Source of the DNA: Pseudomonas sp. Irchel 3H7
GTDB taxonomy: Bacteria; Pseudomonadota; Gammaproteobacteria; Pseudomonadales; Pseudomonadaceae
Reading direction: 5' to 3'
Assembly (NCBI RefSeq): GCF_900187605.1
Contig: NZ_FYEA01000017.1
Coordinates: 30,468-94,467 of the forward strand
DNA length: 64,000 nt
The position numbers and the translations under genes were made by a program. Below are positions 44,144-51,389 of the stretch, one piece after another. The notes beneath the pieces are model-generated. The model did no database searches. It was not told the DNA's origin and saw only the letters and a program-made list of their open reading frames with translations. Numbering within the stretch: position 1 is the first letter of the stretch; each line of letters starts with the position of its first letter.

Positions 44144-44184
44144 TTTTCTCGGTGTACACAGATTTAGCGGGTGACCGCGATAAA

Positions 44185-44274
44185 TGTAGGCCTTCGCCTG
44201 CTCGCGATAGCGTTGTGTCAGTCAATGCATTTGTATTGGATGGACCGCAATCGCGAGCAGGCTCACTCCTACAG
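44185..44274. repeat. REPIN of the GCCTGCTCGCGATAGC type
   Basis: Left arm TGTAGGCCTTCGCCTGCTCG has CCTTCG where GAGTGAG is usual, right arm is standard (GCAGGCTCACTCCTACA). Follows the REPIN at 44051 closely. Confidence 0.88.
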
Positions 44275-44331
44275 TTGATCTCTGTACACCCAAGCATCCA
44301 GTGGGCCATTCCAGACTGAAGGAAATTTTGC

Positions 44332-45462
44332 ATGGTGGCAGTAGATGATGCGCAACCCGTCGCAGCGTCGGTGGTTCAGGTGGGCGATGCCCGCGAGCGA
44401 TTCGCGCAGTGGCGTGAAGGCAAGGCCGGCAAGGTGTTGTCAGTCTCGGTAATCGGTGACAGCTACACTGCCGGGCAGGATTTCTACCTGAACAAACTGG
44501 TGCAACGCGTGGCCGGGGAGGTCGGTTTTGCCGGGCCCGGTTACGTCGGTTTCAACCACGGTGCCGCGCTGGGCGGCACGCATTTCAAATACACCCGCAG
44601 CAGTGACAAGTACTTTGGCGGCGACTGGAAGGTTTCAGAGTTGGGGCAAGCAAGCCCGGACAGCCGCACAGTGACGGGCCGGCCCGGTGCGTGGTTGCAG
44701 GTGGATGCCAATCCTTCGCCGCGCATCGATACGGCGGTCACTCAGGCGAAACTGCTTTATCTGGGTAACGGCGAATCCAGCGAGATCCGCTACCGGTGGA
44801 CGCCCACGCAAGACTGGCAACCCTTGAAACTCGAAGGTTCTGGTGTTCAGGAAGTCCCGCTCACAGGACTCTCGGCGGCGAAAGACTGGTCCTTCAAACT
44901 GGAAGTGGTGAAGGGCGCGCCGACGTTGTTCGGCCTGTGGATGAGCAACGATCAGAACGGCGTTCGTGTCTCGAAGCTGGCGGCATCGGGCGCAGCGTCT
45001 GCAGACTTCTATCACAAGGATCCGCAATGGCAGGTGCAGTGGAAAGCTGCCGTGTCGAAGATCCCCGCTGATGTTTACCTGATCATGCTCGGTGGCAACG
45101 ATCAGGGCTTCGGCGTTAAACCCGCGCAGTACTTGCAGAATGTTCAGGGGCTGGTGGGCATGCTGCGTGAGATTCAACCGCAGGCGAGCATCAACCTGAT
45201 CATGCGTCAGGACACCACGCGCTCCAGTGCTTACCCGATGTCGGCGTACGCGCAGGTGCTTGAACCGTGGGCACGTGAGCAGCATCTGGGTTATGCCAAC
45301 CTGCAATGCGCGTTCGGGCCGGACGTCAAACGCTACGCGGCGGCGATGATTGGCCCGGACAAGATTCATCCACTGCCGGCCACAGGCGGGAAAGTGATTG
45401 CCGATTACTTTTATGGCTGGATCATGGGCGCCAAGGATCGTTGCGACGCCGCCCCTAAATGA
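44332..45462 (+). CDS. SGNH/GDSL-family hydrolase in the EPS locus
   Basis: 376-residue protein with SGNH blocks: GDSYTAG (block I Ser near 43), GGND near 255, and DKIHPLPATG with catalytic Asp/His near 343. The 180 residues between block I and block III form a beta-rich insertion as in EPS acetyl-modifying enzymes. No signal peptide follows the chosen ATG, and an in-frame stop precedes it, so the protein as read is cytoplasmic unless exported otherwise. Likely acetyl-esterase or transferase on the polymer. GAAGGAAA precedes the ATG. Confidence 0.75.
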   Translation: MVAVDDAQPVAASVVQVGDARERFAQWREGKAGKVLSVSVIGDSYTAGQDFYLNKLVQRVAGEVGFAGPGYVGFNHGAALGGTHFKYTRSSDKYFGGDWKVSELGQASPDSRTVTGRPGAWLQVDANPSPRIDTAVTQAKLLYLGNGESSEIRYRWTPTQDWQPLKLEGSGVQEVPLTGLSAAKDWSFKLEVVKGAPTLFGLWMSNDQNGVRVSKLAASGAASADFYHKDPQWQVQWKAAVSKIPADVYLIMLGGNDQGFGVKPAQYLQNVQGLVGMLREIQPQASINLIMRQDTTRSSAYPMSAYAQVLEPWAREQHLGYANLQCAFGPDVKRYAAAMIGPDKIHPLPATGGKVIADYFYGWIMGAKDRCDAAPK

Positions 45463-45482
45463 CACGCAAACCTCAGAGCGGT

Positions 45483-45592
45483 GATCGTTCCCACGCTCCG
45501 CGTGGGAATGCCGCTCGGGACGCTCCGCGTCCCTTCGCTGGGTGACGCAAAGCGTCACTGGATGCATTCCCACGCAGAGCGTGGGAACGATC
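45483..45592. repeat. Inverted repeat of the GTTCCCACGC..GCGTGGGAAC type
   Basis: Left arm GATCGTTCCCACGCTCCGCG, right arm CACGCAGAGCGTGGGAACGA, with inner GACGCTCCGCGTC and GACGCAAAGCGTC hairpins. Second copy of the family at 25032-25143, here with more divergent inner arms. Confidence 0.88.
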
Positions 45593-45604
45593 AGGTGAGA
45601 GGAG

Positions 45605-46009
45605 TTATTCGAAGGCGTCGACCTGCTCGAGCAACTCCGCAATCTTCTGCGGCATCAACCGCGTATCACAACGGGTTTCCACGTTGATGATGATCGCCGG
45701 GTCGTTGCAGCAAATCCGCACGCGAAAGCGCCAGTCACCAAAGATCACCTTCAGGCCATCCTGGTCATCCATCTCCAATGCCTGCTCGCCATACAGCTTT
45801 TTCAAATGCGCGAGCAGCGGATAGGGATCGCGCAGCGGCCGGCGGATATCCCCGGACGCGGGAAACACGCCAATCCGCTCCACCAGCAGAATCGTGCCCA
45901 GCCAGGACTCGTTGGCGCTGGGCAACGGCTGATGGCGTGACAGCCAGCTCATCACCCCGAGGTTACCCACCTCGCGTTCAATCTCTACGGAATGTTGTGC
46001 AATGTTCAT
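45605..46009 (-). CDS. Orphan C-terminal domain of a CpsG/ManB-type phosphomannomutase
   Basis: 134-residue protein. From about residue 40 it follows domain IV of phosphomannomutases: FPASGDIRRPLRDPYPLLA, then DGLKVIFGDWRFRVRICCND and INVETRCDTRLMPQKIAELL. E. coli CpsG has FPASGEI, DWRFNLRSSNTEP and LNVESRGDT in the same order (from memory). The phosphate-binding SNTEP loop reads CCNDPA and the catalytic domains I-III are missing. So it is no active mutase; it may be a residual fragment or a binding module. It lies 29 bases downstream of galU on the same strand. Confidence 0.72.
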   Translation of the reverse strand: MNIAQHSVEIEREVGNLGVMSWLSRHQPLPSANESWLGTILLVERIGVFPASGDIRRPLRDPYPLLAHLKKLYGEQALEMDDQDGLKVIFGDWRFRVRICCNDPAIIINVETRCDTRLMPQKIAELLEQVDAFE

Positions 46010-46038
46010 GGTGGCCTCGTTGAGTGAAGGGAGCCGTC

Positions 46039-46872
46039 TCAGCGGCCCTTTAGATAGACGTTTTCGTAGCAGAAATTGGTCGCCTGCAAGTAACCCTCGG
46101 CGTCACCGCAGTCAAAGCGCAGGCCTTTGAATTTGTAGGCCAGCACGCAGCCGTTCTGCGCCTGTTTCATCAGCGCGTCGGTGATCTGGATTTCGCCACC
46201 CTTGCCCGGTTGGGTGTCGGCGATCAGGTCGAAGATGTCCGGGGTGAGGATGTAGCGGCCAATGATCGCCAGGTTCGACGGCGCGTCTTGCGGGGCCGGT
46301 TTTTCTACCATGTTGTTGACCCGGTAGATGCCGTCGGACATCAGCTCGCCGGCGATCACCCCGTACTTGTGGGTCTGGTCGGCCGGGACTTCCTGGATGG
46401 CGACGATCGAGCAGCGGAACTTCTTGTACAGCTCAATCATCTGCGTGAGTACGCCGTCACCTTCGAGGTTCAGGCACAGGTCATCGGCCAACACCACGGC
46501 AAAGGGTTCGTCGCCGATCAGCGGACGACCGCTGAGAATCGCGTGACCGAGGCCCTTCATTTCCACCTGACGGGTGTAGGAGAAGGTGCAGGTGTCGATC
46601 AGCTCACGGGTGCCGGCGAGGAATTTCTCTTTCTCGGTGCCGCGGATCTGGTGTTCGAGTTCGTAGCTGATGTCGAAATGGTCTTCCAGCGCACGCTTGC
46701 CGCGACCGGTGACGATGGCCATGTGTTGCAGGCCAGCGTCCCGTGCTTCTTCAACGGCGTATTCGATCAACGGCTTGTTGACGATTGGCAGCATCTCTTT
46801 AGGCATGGCTTTGGTGGCCGGCAAGAAACGCGTGCCGTAGCCGGCAGCGGGGAACAAACATTTACGAATCAT
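46039..46872 (-). CDS. galU: GalU UTP-glucose-1-phosphate uridylyltransferase
   Basis: 277-residue enzyme making UDP-glucose. N-terminal MIRKCLFPAAGYGTRFLPAT has the G-x-G-T-R-x-L-P-x-T-K substrate motif; LADDLCLN and VEKPAPQDAPSNLA also match. ATG 46872 gives the usual N-terminus; an upstream start at 46893 would add seven residues. With GalE it supplies donors for the polymer. Divergent from galE over a 392-base region. Confidence 0.97.
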   Translation of the reverse strand: MIRKCLFPAAGYGTRFLPATKAMPKEMLPIVNKPLIEYAVEEARDAGLQHMAIVTGRGKRALEDHFDISYELEHQIRGTEKEKFLAGTRELIDTCTFSYTRQVEMKGLGHAILSGRPLIGDEPFAVVLADDLCLNLEGDGVLTQMIELYKKFRCSIVAIQEVPADQTHKYGVIAGELMSDGIYRVNNMVEKPAPQDAPSNLAIIGRYILTPDIFDLIADTQPGKGGEIQITDALMKQAQNGCVLAYKFKGLRFDCGDAEGYLQATNFCYENVYLKGR

Positions 46873-47264
46873 AAAAGTATCCTGGACAGTCATGGAACAC
46901 AGGCGACAGATGCGCGCACTAATAAAGGGCGTACAAGTTTCAATGTTGGATTGAAGGCTTACTTTAATACCTGAGTCAGGTTATTAATGGCAAATGCTCG
47001 TGACGGTAAAACACGACAATGTTATGAGATGTCGGTAAGTGCGTTGTTAGTTATTTTTAGTCGGTATCTGTTGATAGTGATGAGTGCACAGGGAGTGCTA
47101 ATAAGTAGCGGGCAATACAGTGTGACCTGCAAAAATATTTATTGCCAGTCATTGAACTAGTTTTGTTTTCGGTTGTTGTCGCCTTGTTTGTGTGGATTGT
47201 GACACATCTTCAATGAATCAGGCTTGACACGCTACTTGTCACTCATTCAAAGACGGATCGCGCT
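46873..47264. other. AT-rich divergent galU/galE regulatory region
   Basis: 392 bases without a gene. It contains GTTATTTTTAGTCGG at 47050-47064 and a weaker relative GTTATGAGATGTCGG at 47021-47035, start-to-start 29 bases. Runs of AT-rich sequence and a TTGTGACACATC stretch before galE hint at promoter elements, but I cannot fix a -35/-10 pair with confidence. Confidence 0.5.
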
Positions 47265-48281
47265 ATGAAGATTCTGGTAACGGGTGGCGCCGGCTATATC
47301 GGCTCGCACACCACACTTGCTCTACTTGAAGCAGGTTATGAAGTTGTCGTACTGGATAACCTTTGTAACAGCAGCGAAGCATCGTTGCACGCGGTTGAGG
47401 GCATTTGCGGCAAGAGTGCCTGGATGATCCGCGGCGATGTCTGTGACCGGGCACTGCTCGACCGGATTTTCCGTGAGCACAACATCGACGCGGTGCTGCA
47501 TTTTGCCGGCCTGAAAGCGGTCGGCGAAAGCGTGCGCAAACCGCTTGAGTACTACGAGACCAACGTCAGCGGCAGCATTAATCTGTGCCAGGCGATGGCG
47601 GCAGCGGGGGTGTTTCGGCTGGTGTTCAGCTCGTCGGCCACGGTGTATGGCGAGCCTGAGCAGATGCCGATCCGCGAGGATTTCCCCACTGGTAATCCGA
47701 CCAATCCTTACGGCCAGTCCAAGCTGATCGTCGAGAACGTGCTGCGTGACCTGAGCCTGGCCGAGCCGCGCTGGAGCATCGCTTTGCTGCGCTACTTCAA
47801 CCCGATCGGCGCCCACGCCAGCGGCCATATGGGCGAAGACCCCAACGGCATCCCGAATAATCTGGTGCCGTACATCAGTCAGGTGGCGGTCGGCAGCCTG
47901 CAAGAGTTGTCGATCTTCGGCAACGATTACCCGACTGTCGACGGTACTGGCGTGCGCGATTACATCCACGTCGTCGATCTGGCGGACGGCCACTTGAAGG
48001 CGTTGCAGTCGATCTCCGGACGCACCGGCATTCATACCTGGAACCTTGGCACCGGCGATGGCTACAGCGTGCTGCAAGTGCTCCAAGCGTTTGAACAGGC
48101 CTGCGGGCAACCGGTGCCTTACCGGATGATGCCGCGCCGTTCCGGGGATATCGCCGAGAGTTGGGCCGACGCCTCCAAGGCTGCGAAGGAACTTGGCTGG
48201 AAAGCCACGCGGAACTTGCAGGATATGGTCACTGACACTTGGCGCTGGCAATCGAACCATCCCAAAGGCTACTTGGGATGA
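47265..48281 (+). CDS. galE: GalE UDP-glucose 4-epimerase
   Basis: 338-residue SDR epimerase. NAD loop TGGAGYIGSHT at residues 6-16, catalytic SSSATVYG near 124 and YGQSK with Tyr/Lys near 150. Converts UDP-glucose and UDP-galactose, so galactose may be in the polymer. Clear EPS context: shared upstream motif, followed by yjbE operon after 230 bases on the same strand. Confidence 0.96.
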   Translation: MKILVTGGAGYIGSHTTLALLEAGYEVVVLDNLCNSSEASLHAVEGICGKSAWMIRGDVCDRALLDRIFREHNIDAVLHFAGLKAVGESVRKPLEYYETNVSGSINLCQAMAAAGVFRLVFSSSATVYGEPEQMPIREDFPTGNPTNPYGQSKLIVENVLRDLSLAEPRWSIALLRYFNPIGAHASGHMGEDPNGIPNNLVPYISQVAVGSLQELSIFGNDYPTVDGTGVRDYIHVVDLADGHLKALQSISGRTGIHTWNLGTGDGYSVLQVLQAFEQACGQPVPYRMMPRRSGDIAESWADASKAAKELGWKATRNLQDMVTDTWRWQSNHPKGYLG

Positions 48282-48298
48282 TGGCCATTTAACTCAAT

Positions 48299-48331
48299 GT
48301 TATTTTCAGTCAGGTTGTTAGATAACGTCGG
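48299..48331. promoter_or_regulatory. GTTATTTTCAGTCAG motif upstream of the yjbE operon
   Basis: GTTATTTTCAGTCAG at 48299-48313 (two changes from the 47050 copy), followed by GTTAGATAACGTCGG at 48317-48331. Same paired GTTA...GTCGG layout as the other two EPS intergenic regions. Confidence 0.45.
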
Positions 48332-48511
48332 GAAATTACACTGGCAATGCCTTTTGCAAGTCCGTAGATATAAACCTGCCGTTCGACTTTTATCAGTTGG
48401 GTAAGACTGTGAAAGAACGACGGATCATGTTCGCGCTTTTTGCGGACTTGAACTCACCACCGCTAACTCAGGCCGGTTTTTTAACAGGTCGAATGTTAGA
48501 AAGGAGTTGAT

Positions 48512-48748
48512 ATGAAAAAAGTGATGGCAGTTGCCCTGTTGACGATGTTGAGCAACTGGGCTGCCGCCGCTGAAGCACCGCTGACAGCGGTAACCAATGT
48601 AGGTGGCAACGTGGCGGCTTCTCAAGCGCCCGCAGCCAGTACTGCAATGGTTGCCAGTGCTGTAGCGGCGTCTAACAGCGGTGGCAGTGCCAACGGCGGT
48701 ACCACCGGTACGACGGGTACCACCGGTACCACCGGCACGCATAACTAA
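48512..48748 (+). CDS. yjbE: YjbE/GfcA-like small exported Thr/Gly-rich protein
   Basis: 78-residue protein with a signal peptide ending at WAAAA (residue 20), an Ala/Ser-rich middle, and a tail of GTT repeats (GGTTGTTGTTGTTGTHN). E. coli YjbE/GfcA have the same size and composition and start YjbEFGH/Gfc operons. Role in EPS secretion is unknown. GAAAGGAG lies upstream. The tail is coded by a 9-base tandem repeat (GGTACCACC, four units at 48698-48733). A terminator-like hairpin follows before wza. Confidence 0.8.
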   Translation: MKKVMAVALLTMLSNWAAAAEAPLTAVTNVGGNVAASQAPAASTAMVASAVAASNSGGSANGGTTGTTGTTGTTGTHN

Positions 48749-48771
48749 CAGGAAGTTCTGTTAGTGCAGTA

Positions 48772-48808
48772 CAAGGTCGCCCGACGCAAGTCGGGTGACT
48801 TTGTTTTT
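48772..48808 (+). terminator. Attenuator-like terminator between yjbE and wza
   Basis: A 14-bp stem (CAAGGTCGCCCGAC, with two G-U pairs, against GTCGGGTGACTTTG), GCAA tetraloop and TTTTT downstream. It should end most transcripts after yjbE and let a fraction reach wza-yjbFGH. Confidence 0.88.
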
Positions 48809-48838
48809 GGATTCGCCCTTGAATAGCGTAGTGCCATT

Positions 48839-49954
48839 ATGACTCGTAGTGTTTATCTTTTAATGTTGGCAAGTCTCGCTTTGCAAGGTTGCATGTTTTC
48901 CCCCGGTCAATACCTCAGCACCGGCAGCATCACCCGCCAGGGCGCCAGCGAAAGCAGCCGGGTCGAGCTGATTCCGATCACACCCAAGCTGATTGCCATG
49001 AACCGCGCCACGCAAAAGCGTGAGTCGCTGCCGCCGGAGTTGTTGGCGACCCCGGCCGAATACCGCATCGGCAACAACGATGTCCTGTACATCACCGTGT
49101 GGGATCACCCCGAGCTGACGGCCCCGTCCGGCGCGCAACAACAGATCGATGCCAACGGCCGTCTGGTGCGCTCCGATGGCACGCTCTATTACCCGTTCAT
49201 CAAGGAAGTCCAGGCCACCGGCCGGACCATCCAGCAACTGCGCTCGGACATTGAACAGCGGCTGTCGGCATTCATTGCCGAGCCGCAGGTGGATGTCGCG
49301 GTGTTGCGTTTTGCCAGCCAGAAAGTCGTGGTCACTGGCGCGGTGGCCAAGGCCGGCCCGCAAGCGATTTCGACCAATCCGCTGAGCGTGGTCGAAGCCC
49401 TCGGTTCCGCCGGCATCGATACCAACAATGCCGATTTGTCCGGGCTGTTGCTGACCCGCAACGGCCGCACGTATCCGCTCAACCTCGACTCGCTCAATCA
49501 GCAGGATTCCGAGTTGCAGAACGTCTTTCTCAAGGGCGGCGATCAGCTGTATCTGCCGTACAACGACAACAAGCGCATCTACGTGATGGGCGAGGTCAAC
49601 CAGCCGCGCGCGTTGAGTTTCAAGACCGCGACGATGAACCTCACCGATGTGCTCGGTTCGGTCGGCGGCTTGAGCCAGACCACCTCCAACGGCAACGCGG
49701 TGTACGTCATTCGTGGCGTGGAAAACCTCGATGTCGAGCCGGCGAAGATCTACCAGTTGGAAGCTGAATCGCCGACTGCCATGGCGCTCGCTTCGCACTT
49801 CGAAGTCCGCCCGCAGGACGTGGTGTATGTCGGGCCTGCCAACGTGACTCGCTGGAACCGTCTGATCAGCCAACTGGTGCCGTCGGCATCGATTGTCGGC
49901 ACTGGCGCTTCCGCTGCGAAGAACTGGAGCGAATACAGTAACAACAGCAAATAA
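48839..49954 (+). CDS. wza: Wza/GfcE-type polysaccharide export lipoprotein
   Basis: 371-residue outer-membrane lipoprotein: lipobox LALQGC (Cys18), a poly-export domain (EYRIGNNDVLYITVWDHPELT), two SLBB domains (VVVTGAVAKAGPQAI and IYVMGEVNQPRALSF), and a C-terminal amphipathic helix (VTRWNRLISQLVPS) that would line the outer-membrane pore. It forms the exit channel coupled to Wzc. Twelve bases before yjbF. Confidence 0.93.
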   Translation: MTRSVYLLMLASLALQGCMFSPGQYLSTGSITRQGASESSRVELIPITPKLIAMNRATQKRESLPPELLATPAEYRIGNNDVLYITVWDHPELTAPSGAQQQIDANGRLVRSDGTLYYPFIKEVQATGRTIQQLRSDIEQRLSAFIAEPQVDVAVLRFASQKVVVTGAVAKAGPQAISTNPLSVVEALGSAGIDTNNADLSGLLLTRNGRTYPLNLDSLNQQDSELQNVFLKGGDQLYLPYNDNKRIYVMGEVNQPRALSFKTATMNLTDVLGSVGGLSQTTSNGNAVYVIRGVENLDVEPAKIYQLEAESPTAMALASHFEVRPQDVVYVGPANVTRWNRLISQLVPSASIVGTGASAAKNWSEYSNNSK

Positions 49955-49965
49955 GGTCGCCGACT

Positions 49966-50631
49966 TTGAATATTTTGAAAGTTGGCCTGTGCCTGATGGC
50001 GGCCTCGTTGCTGTGCGGCTGTAACCCGCTGATGAGCGCTTCGTTGAACAACCTTAAGGCGGCAGTCGTCGGCCCGGATGAGGTCGACGTGTCGGCGGCT
50101 GAAGTGGCCGGGGTCAATTATCCGCAAATGAAACTGACCACGCCGTCCGGTTCCGGGGTGCTGGCGCTGGTGCGCGAGCGCGAAGACCTGCAGTTCTGGG
50201 TCGCCTCGGGCAAACAGGTTCTGCTGCTGCGCAATGGCCTCGCCGTGCGCAGCATCGGCCTGGGGCTGGAAGGCGATCTCGATGGCACGCGGCTGGCCGA
50301 TGACTCGCCGTTCAAACAAGGTCTGCATCACGTCGCCGACGGTTTCACCACGCGGCGCTGGATCGATCTCTACAAGGGCCAGGAAGTCGGGGTGATCGTC
50401 AACAGCCGCTTCTCCCGTCGCTCGGAACAGACCCTGCAGATTCTCGACAAGGAATACACCGTGCTGCGTGTCGATGAGCAGATTGACGCCCCGGCCATCG
50501 GCCTGAGCGCGACCAATCGTTACTGGGTCGATCCGCGTGACGGTTTCATTTTGCAGAGCGAGCAGCAACTGACCTCGCAGTTACGCGTCAAGGTTGTGCA
50601 ACTGACCCCTGATCGCAGGCACCTGCCGTGA
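49966..50631 (+). CDS. yjbF: YjbF/GfcB-like lipoprotein
   Basis: 221-residue lipoprotein with lipobox LLCGC (Cys19). TTG start with AAGGT upstream. The body is beta-rich (LQFWVASGKQVLLLRNGLAVRSIGL) with TNRYWVDPRDGFILQSEQQL near the end, as in YjbF/GfcB proteins. Those serve group 4 capsule or YjbEFGH polysaccharide secretion. Ends one base into yjbG. Confidence 0.85.
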   Translation: MNILKVGLCLMAASLLCGCNPLMSASLNNLKAAVVGPDEVDVSAAEVAGVNYPQMKLTTPSGSGVLALVREREDLQFWVASGKQVLLLRNGLAVRSIGLGLEGDLDGTRLADDSPFKQGLHHVADGFTTRRWIDLYKGQEVGVIVNSRFSRRSEQTLQILDKEYTVLRVDEQIDAPAIGLSATNRYWVDPRDGFILQSEQQLTSQLRVKVVQLTPDRRHLP

Positions 50632-51389
50632 TGCGCCTGAAAATGTTATCGGCGAGCTTGTTGCTGGTCGCGAGTGTGAGTCAGGCGGCCGTCACGGTCT
50701 CCGGCGATGTCGCCAATCCCGGGCCGATCGCGTTACCAGCCGGCGGGCGCTTGCTCGATGTGATCAGCGAAGCCGTGCCGAATGCCGAAGGTTATTGGCT
50801 GGCGGGCGGGTTGCTGCGTCAGTCGCTGATCGAGGAGCAAACGCGGCTCAAGGTCGGCGTGTTGTTTGACCTGGATGTGCTGCAACGCATGTCGATGCTG
50901 TTCGATCTGCCGAGTCGGGCGGCGCTGGCGCAGCGTATTGCCGAAGAAGTGCGGCGGATGCCGGTGACCGGACGGCAGATTGCCGATCTCGATCCGGTGG
51001 CGCTGGAAGTCGGCTTCGCGCGCAACATTCGCCTCGATGACGGCGATCGTCTGGTTTATCCGCAACGCGTCGACGAAGTGCAAGTGTTGGGCGCAGTCGC
51101 CGAGCCGTGTCACTTGCCGTATCAGCCGTTGCAGGAGGCCCGTGAGTATCTGCAAGGCTGCTCGATTCTGGCCGATGCCGAAGCCGATTACCTGTGGTTG
51201 ATCCAGCCCAACGGCGTGTCGCGGCGCGTCGGCATTGCCCACTGGAATCGCGAGTCCGGGCAGTTTCCGGTGGCCGGCAGCAAGATTCTGGTGCCGTTGA
51301 AAAATGATGATCTTGATCCGCCTATCCCTGAGCTGAATCAGCAGTTGGCTGAATTTATTGCCACGCAGCTGGCCGAGGTGGTTCGTTGA
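50631..51389 (+). CDS. yjbG: YjbG/GfcC-like periplasmic protein
   Basis: 252-residue exported protein. Signal peptide to SQA-AV (near residue 19); two ubiquitin-like SLBB-type folds are known in GfcC and plausible here (VSGDVANPGPIALPAGGRLLD; VLGAVAEPCHLPYQ). C-terminal amphipathic helix resembles that of Wza (LNQQLAEFIATQLAEV), as in GfcC. ATG 50631 overlaps the yjbF stop by one base; a GTG at 50628 is also possible. Confidence 0.85.
   Translation: MRLKMLSASLLLVASVSQAAVTVSGDVANPGPIALPAGGRLLDVISEAVPNAEGYWLAGGLLRQSLIEEQTRLKVGVLFDLDVLQRMSMLFDLPSRAALAQRIAEEVRRMPVTGRQIADLDPVALEVGFARNIRLDDGDRLVYPQRVDEVQVLGAVAEPCHLPYQPLQEAREYLQGCSILADAEADYLWLIQPNGVSRRVGIAHWNRESGQFPVAGSKILVPLKNDDLDPPIPELNQQLAEFIATQLAEVVR

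Noticed and set aside
48282..48511. ops/JUMPstart element for RfaH-type antitermination before yjbE
   Set aside because: No GGCGGTAG on the transcribed strand; the only similar sequence (ACCACCGCTAAC) is in the wrong orientation and does not match the consensus.
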